64,000 bases of DNA, taken from the NCBI RefSeq assembly GCF_011397635.1, contig NC_064756.1, positions 34,090,996 through 34,154,995 on the forward strand. The letters are read 5' to 3'. How positions within the stretch are numbered: the first letter of the stretch is position 1; every line of letters starts with the position of its first letter. Position numbers and translations under genes: made by a program. Source of the stretch: Epinephelus fuscoguttatus (taxonomy: Eukaryota; Chordata; Actinopteri; Perciformes; Serranidae). Under the pieces are notes generated by a model, which searched no databases, was not told where the DNA came from, and saw nothing but the letters and a program-made list of their open reading frames with translations. Positions 58,013 to 64,000 of the stretch are shown in pieces.

Positions 58013-58411
58013 TTGATTGGCTGGTGATTGAGGTGGAGGTCAGGTATGGAGAAAAGCTGTTTGTCAGTGGAGCTCACATTGCTTACAAGCGACACTGATG
58101 GAGAGAAGAAAAATCAGTATCAGTATTTCAGACTTAAATTCTGTATGAGTTGAAAGAAAGTTTCAGCCCCTTTCTCTACGAGGCCTGATCTGAGAATAAA
58201 TACAAATCTGGCCGACGCACAAGCAGCAATTAGGAAATGTGAAACTACAAATTTAGAAAAGGTACTGGACAGAGTTTAGACATGTATTTAATTCTTTTTT
58301 TTTTTTCTAAAAAAATAACCTTATTTCTTGCCTAAACTGAGTGGATGATAGGCAGCACACTCTGGTTTAGGGTTAGGCCTTAAGAGCATACTTTTCAACT
58401 TGGCCACTCAC

Positions 58412-58485
58412 CTCATCTCAACCAGACGCTTAACTGATACATTGCCATGCTGCTCTCCAGGACACTTCACTGACCACACATGGAC
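58412..58485 (-). other. bcl9l: Predicted bcl9l 5' non-coding exon with short uORF
   Basis: Minus-strand segment with a good acceptor (CCCCCAG|GTCC) and a strong donor (GATGAG|GTGAGTGG), 400 bp upstream of the bcl9l start codon. It carries ATGGCAATG and closes with TGA before the donor, so it encodes an 11-codon upstream open reading frame (MAMYQLSVWLR) rather than an N-terminal extension. Joining to the coding exon would use the CACCAG acceptor at about 58022. Prediction from splice signals only. Confidence 0.45.
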
Positions 58486-58799
58486 CTGGGGGAAAGCAAG
58501 AGAGTAATATCATCTCAGTGGAGCCAGATAGCAACCTTTACAGTCAGAGATATCTGTGGGTCAACATCAACTTCATGAGCAAAGACAGATAAGAGAGAGA
58601 AGGAGCTAAAAGTTTGATAAGACAGCAGGGCCAAAGAGACACAAACCCTTTTTAAACAAAGAATCTGCAATACTGGCATTATGCCGGCTTTGCTTTTTTA
58701 CACTGAACCAAACATCACCTGGGATAATGCTCCAGTGTGTGAACTGAGACAACACGCCTGCGCTCCGGAAGCAAAAAAGGCGTGTAAACACAACAGTCA

Positions 58800-58830
<31 letters not shown>

Positions 58831-60952
58831 GGTAGTCCCTTCATGCCAGCTGTCCCTTTTATGCAGATTTTGATTCGCCTCTGTGACTTCCTTTTGCTGT
58901 GGGTTTAGCAGCGGAGCAACAATGCCCCCCCCCCCCTTTTCTGTGTTTGTACCTTTTATACAGAACAGTGAGGTGGAATAACGGCACAACAGTCCCACCT
59001 TGAACAGGCTGTGTATAAGGGCCTACTGCGAGGTAACTGTTCCTTTAAGGGAAAGAGAGCAGAGAGTGAGATTGAGCTGGGGGAGGAACCTGCAGCTCAG
59101 AAGTAGCTCAGCAGTGTTTTAGGTCCCTCCCCCTACCAAACACTTTGCAAACCACAAAAACTCCACCACACATTCCACAACACTGTCTGTAGCAATACCT
59201 GTCTCTCCCTCCCTCCCTTACCCACTCAGAGAGACTCATTCTCTCAGTTTCACACTTTGAGTGTAAGGCACAAACAGGCAAAAACTGATTACCTGCTTAT
59301 TACAGATTTTAGTTAAGGCCTATTTAGACACACCACCAAACCTCATGGGTTTATCAGCATTTGTTTTTAATCTATTTTGGTGTGACCTAAGAGACCAGAT
59401 GACGAGGCCTCAGCTCTCAGACATCTACTTCTACATTTACTGGTAATGTTAGGGAACAAAACCAGCCGTAAACTGAGCAGGATTCAAGCTCAACATTAAG
59501 AATGGAGGACACTTCCCAGCACATGAGGCTTCCTTCTGGGTTCAAGTCCATAGCTGCAAGCTGACGCCCTCTTGACACCACCACCTGCCTGTGTCCATAA
59601 CCCCAAGGCCCTGATTTTAACCTTTGCAACTGGGGTGTTCTTCTCTGTGTGTTGAAGAATTTGTATGCAGTCTACAAACTAGTTGAACACAAAGTTTTCT
59701 TGCTGTGCATCCCATAAAAGCTGCTTGTGTACAGAGCATTTAGGAGTTCCTCAGTATTTGCAGGTCTCAACAAGACCCTTCCACACCTGTTGCTGTGAAC
59801 AATAGTTGGTCAAAACAGTCATCACAGCCTGCTCAAAAAACATCTAGCTGAGATATTTGGCTGACATGATGCAGATCTCAAACATTTCCACTGGTTTCCA
59901 TTTTGAGCGATGACACAATCTCACCACTGCACACAGTGTTGTCAGTCAGGTCAGCTGTCACACTCTGACAAAACCATCTGTACCACTCACTCACCTTGAC
60001 AGGTAATGGTAAACATAATGCTGTAATTAGTCATTAACTACCACTGGCTCATGTCAGCACAGAAAGGTACCTTGTTCGTCGGCTGAGAGCTTCATCATTC
60101 ATTAACCCAAACAGGGACAGTCAGACATCACTCCTGTTGACAAAGTGTGACTCATTTGCTTTGTGCAACACAAAGTGGAGGCAGACTAATCATATGGTGC
60201 GTCGCTGACCTTCGAGTGGACAGTAAAGAAAAGATAGGCCTATCTAAAGTGAATGCCAGTCTAGTAGATATCAAGGAGACTCTCAGTCATTTCTGCTGTA
60301 GTTGATAATATCAACAGCCTGAAGAAATCAAAGTGAGTCCAGTTTGGACTGTAACAGAACATTAAAGCAGGTACAAGTCATTGAAGGCTCGAGTAAATGT
60401 TGTGTCTCATTTGAACATTTTGTAAACCTGGAGTTAGGCCTTGCACTACTATTATGCCCACTCCTTGCCATGTGAATGAAGCCTGTATTTAGGTAATCAG
60501 CCACAAGGAACATTACAGGGACTTTAGAGGAGCTAAAGCCTTTTTAGTAGTAGATGGGTTTTTACTTGAGAGTGTTTTTTAGGTGAAGTGGTAATACATC
60601 AGTGTATGAAAATTATTACAACTAGTTAAACCAAACCAATAAATTCTCTTCCTTGACCTTCTGCAAAAGTAGCTAGACAAGGTGCTGCAATGATTTGGCA
60701 ATTTTTGGTTAGCATATTAATGTTTAACTGAGCTCTTACAGTCACAGGTCTCAATCAAAGCAGGTTTCTCCATTAATGCCAAGAAATTCTATTCATATAG
60801 TGCTGTTTACAGGCTTAAAAATGTAATGTATTTGGAGGAGTCGCAAGACACATCTGAGAAAAGTGCTTAAATGCATTTCAGACAGGAAAATACAATTAAA
60901 AATCAAAACTGTTACTTAAGATTAGACCTGTAACATGGTAGATTTGGCTTAA
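58486..60952. other. Upstream or intronic DNA of bcl9l, no further exon recognised
   Basis: Unique sequence apart from the GT and poly(C) runs. Frames of up to 130 codons on the minus strand at 58606-58998 run through the microsatellite and have no recognisable motif. Given the 5' non-coding exon at 58412-58485, this is probably a bcl9l 5' intron. Confidence 0.45.
58798..58826. repeat. (GT)n microsatellite
   Basis: About 14 GT units. A poly(C) run of about 14 follows at 58924-58937. Confidence 0.9.
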
Positions 60953-61296
60953 AGGAACAGTGTGTAGGATTTAGTGGCATCTAGTCTCTATATACAGACT
61001 CTACATTTAGTGAATGTAGAGTCTGTAGGCAAACCCCGGAGATCTTGCCTCCGGAAGAAGAGGGGAAGAGCCCTGGTTTCTGGTTGTAGACCACAGAGGT
61101 CTCAGAAACAAAACAAACAGACCCGTTAATTTAAACATGCTAAAACACTGAATAAAGTAGTTTCACGTTAAAAAAAAAAACATTGTTTTTCCAATGCTGC
61201 TTTTGTCAGAGGGGCTGCTACACTAGAGAAAACATACTTATTATATTATATTCCATTTCCGCCAATATATCCCCCTAAATCCTACACATTGGACCT
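60953..61296. mobile_element. TTAA-type MITE (CAGTGTGTAGGATTTAG family)
   Basis: TTAA at 60949-60952 is followed by AGGAACAGTGTGTAGGATTT and AGTGGCATCTAG. The right end is CCCCCTAAATCCTACACATT then GGACCT, with GTAA outside. It is 344 bp, non-coding, and the same family as 25706-26029. Confidence 0.75.
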
Positions 61297-62447
61297 GTAA
61301 GAGGCTAATAATTTACAAATAATTACCTTGAGTAAACAAATTAAGTAATCTGATTGTACATGTTATTCATTTGAGGCCTATTAATCCAAAACTTATTTGT
61401 CACACCTTTATTACACAAGAGCAATCTCCATTTATTATGCAACTTCTTAAAACACCTGGTCGCACCGGTGATGACATGGGTGTATCATGGGAGAGTATGA
61501 ACTACTATTTATTGTATTTGTACTATTTACATCGAATTGTGATGAATTTCACTTTGATACTCAAGTTGTTTTCTGTTGATCATCATTAAAGAGCCAAATT
61601 GTATCCACTTTGATTTAATGTTGCAAAATTGAAAAGTAAGGTCCAGAGGTTCAATAGTTGCTTTGAGTACTGTACTGTACATTGAACGGCAGTACAGATA
61701 CAAGCAAAATCTGACTTGCATGTTCTGCTCTCATTTTTGTTTATAAAAAGGCGCTGATTAATAAGACACACTTAGAGAACCAACACTAAACCTAATTGGT
61801 GTCATCTGCATTCATTACATTCTGACCTCAACACATGAACTTAAGACGACATTTTACACCTAAGCTTGAGAAATGATTAGCACTTAATTATGGTGACATT
61901 TAAATGATGAATTAAATCAAATCATCCAGGCTGCTATGCAATTAATCTACAATAAAATCAAGGTTTAAAAATCAAAGTTAATGTCCCTTAAGGGAGACTT
62001 TCTCACATTCTCTCCCCCTTATCCAGTCAAACAGTTTCTGCCAAAGCAGGTTTGAATGCTCATTTTTTGAGTCTAGCTTTTGTATTCATGTTGACAAGGT
62101 TGCAGATCTCCATCTGGCCTGACAGACTGAAGCTTTCCTTATCAAACAAGGTCTCCTGCAGTTCTTTTCTAATGGTTTAACAACTTCTCAATGGCAAAGA
62201 AAATATGTTGCTCTCATATGTCTGAATCTGCAGGTCCAAAATGCTAATTGCACTGGGACAGGCTTCAGCCCCCAGCAAACCTGAAAAGGATAAGCAAGAA
62301 GTGATAATGGATAGACAGACAAAACCTAAAAAAAACCCAAATCTTACTGTGGAAAAGAGCCTGCTGACACAGTTTGAAAATGTACAAACCGCAGTTTAAC
62401 TTGGTATGTAAAGGGCACTGACTCCTATGATTAATAATCACACATAC
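61297..62447. other. Non-coding DNA, nothing definite recognised
   Basis: Unique AT-rich DNA. A minus-strand stretch at about 62070-62180 is open for about 37 codons and ends in TGA after NMNTKARLKK, but it has no known motif and only a weak upstream acceptor. It is not called as an exon. Confidence 0.4.
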
Positions 62448-62516
62448 CTGGTGTGTACAGAGACTGACTAATCAAGGCCCTGGCATCACTGATACTGACT
62501 CCCAGCTGGCCATTTA
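62448..62516 (-). other. Well-formed exon candidate of unknown gene (possible bcl9l 5' exon)
   Basis: On the minus strand a strong polypyrimidine tract and acceptor (TTTCTTTTTCATGTGTTCTC then TCAG) precede 69 nt that end in a consensus donor (CACCAG|GTATGTG). One frame is open throughout (NGQLGVSISDARALISQS), but a 23-codon open frame is not statistically remarkable. It could be a further 5' non-coding exon of bcl9l, whose gene lies downstream on the same strand, or an exon of another gene beyond the window. No partner exon was found. Confidence 0.3.
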
Positions 62517-64000
62517 CTGAGAGAACACATGAAAAAGAAACCATGTTAATCTTTGCTCACACTACTAAAAGCTTGAAAAATAATTACAGCTAAAGTAGGG
62601 TGACATGTGACTCTTGCTCAAATGTACACTGCTCAGTCGATAAGACACTGCAAGTGCACAGTAGCTAGATAAAAATAAGAACGTAATTCTTCATAAGGTG
62701 CAAACACATGGGTGCAGGACTGCCTCGTACCTTATTGGTTCATGGTGACAAATAAGAGAAAATAGTCTTGTACAGCAGTCACCAGTAATCATAATTAGAC
62801 CCCTGCAGGTCCTTTTATTGAAGTCTGCTGCTCTATTCAAAGAGTGGAAAAAACAAACTGTATGTAACTGTAAAACTGTATGTGCTGTCATCATTTCATG
62901 ATGAAGGTCATAGGCAGTGAACCAGTTCCACAGTTCCATGGCTTTAGGTAATAATGACAATGGAAGATTCAACATTTAAGAACCAACAGTATCAAACCAG
63001 AGCACAGGGAAATGTGTGGATGAGATGCTGAATGATGCTGAACCAACTCCACAGTTCTCCAGAGAAGAACTAAAATCAGAACCAACAGAGAAGATACTCA
63101 TCATGTGGTGAAAGTCTGAGAAATGCCCTGGGAGACCAGGCACAGACCACAGCCAACTGTGTCTGCTGTCAAGGTCTACGCATGCAGGGATCCTGTGTCA
63201 TGCCAAACAGTACCTGGCCACACCTGCTGCAAGGCCACTCTTACTAATGGTCAAGCTGTGTAGAAGAAGAAATCAGGCCTGTTTCAAAGATGAATTACTG
63301 GGAGTACATCCACTTTAAGAGGATTAAATGTACATTTTTCTTTTTTGTTTCAGTCCATCAAGACTAAAGCAGCATCTTTCTGCCCCCCAAAAAGGGAACT
63401 CTTTTAAAATAGCCTCCAGATTGTGTGAAACTTAAAACACCCGCTTTTGCAAAACAATGACCTTAGCTAGCAGCTTCTGGTTGCCTCTAACTTTCTCCTA
63501 ACTTTCTCTGTGATTGTTAAATACACATCAGCGCTGTTGCCATTAACCTGGATTCATGTTTATTTCATAAGATAATTATAAAATAAGGGGTCTTATAACT
63601 GCAGCACAGCAGCTGCAAATGATAATGTTAATATGGGGCCCAATTAAACAACTATTTAATACTCAGTCAGTTGTATGACAACAAAAACAGAAAAAATCTG
63701 CAAACAAGTACAACTATATTGTGGATTCATCTATATTAAACCACAGTAGAGGTGACCACATCAAGCAGGGGAACAGAGGTGTAACAGGCTGTCACTTGAC
63801 ATAGAAACAGGCTTTATGGCAGCAAAGTTAAGACAACATCCTCTTGTCTCTTTTTCTGTAATGACGCATTTCAAACGTCAGTATAACCAATCATAAACCA
63901 CAGATGTTGTCATTAACCTGTATATATTATGTTGATCCTGTCAGATGACGTCCCAACCATGAAATAATGATTTGGACAGCTGGGCGGTCTGTCCCACTCC
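62517..64000. other. Window edge, no gene recognised
   Basis: No supported exon. The minus-strand frame 62690-62975 has no recognisable domain. Several short segments have splice-like ends, for example a 42-nt minus-strand piece ending at GGCCAG|GTACTG near 63214, but none joins in phase to a neighbour. Confidence 0.4.

Noticed and set aside
58606-58998. 130-codon minus-strand frame containing a His/Thr repeat
   Set aside because: It spans the (GT)n microsatellite and the poly(C) run; no domain and no splice context.
62070-62180. Possible terminal exon ending NMNTKARLKK-stop on the minus strand
   Set aside because: It is only about 37 codons, the upstream acceptor is weak, and its phase does not fit the candidate exon at 62448-62516.
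62690-62975. 94-codon minus-strand frame
   Set aside because: No recognisable domain and no splice sites; within the range expected by chance.

Overview
The window is vertebrate nuclear DNA, almost certainly from a ray-finned (percomorph-like) teleost. Coding sequence is split by GT-AG introns, there is no operon structure, and the spacer DNA is full of short inverted-repeat DNA transposons, a tRNA-derived SINE, a LINE 3' end and microsatellites typical of teleosts. Four protein-coding genes could be rebuilt exon by exon. Each gives one uninterrupted frame with a length close to that of its human counterpart.

Layout: (1) 1-23.3 kb has no recognisable host gene. It holds a (CTCTACTCTG)n minisatellite in two blocks, several inverted-repeat transposons, one SINE, a three-layer nest of repeats at 12.5-15.5 kb, and a few high-complexity stretches that could be conserved non-coding elements. 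(2) 23.4-30.7 kb, minus strand: treh, trehalase, 15 coding exons, 578 residues. (3) 30.9-45.0 kb, minus strand: ddx6, a DEAD-box RNA helicase, 12 coding exons, 482 residues, with a predicted 5-kb 3' UTR that ends just before treh begins. (4) 46.4-49.5 kb, plus strand: cxcr5, a chemokine receptor, two coding exons, 367 residues. (5) 49.9-58.5 kb or beyond, minus strand: bcl9l, a Wnt/beta-catenin co-activator, seven coding exons, 1517 residues. It converges on cxcr5, and its 5' non-coding exons extend further right. (6) 59-64 kb: apparently upstream or intronic DNA of bcl9l, with one TTAA-flanked MITE and one well-formed but unassigned exon candidate.

The order treh-ddx6-cxcr5-bcl9l, with the same relative orientations, matches the TREH-DDX6-CXCR5-BCL9L block I recall from human 11q23.3, so this is old conserved synteny. 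The genes do not form a pathway: they act in disaccharide hydrolysis, mRNA decay and translational repression, B-cell homing, and Wnt transcription respectively.

The most unusual object is a 1.13-kb element at 13,081-14,211. It has exact TTAA flanks and inverted repeats of about 335-360 bp, and its centre carries a frameshifted reading frame resembling the cysteine-rich C-terminal domain of the P2X7 receptor. It sits inside a LINE fragment, which itself interrupts an AT-rich tandem repeat.
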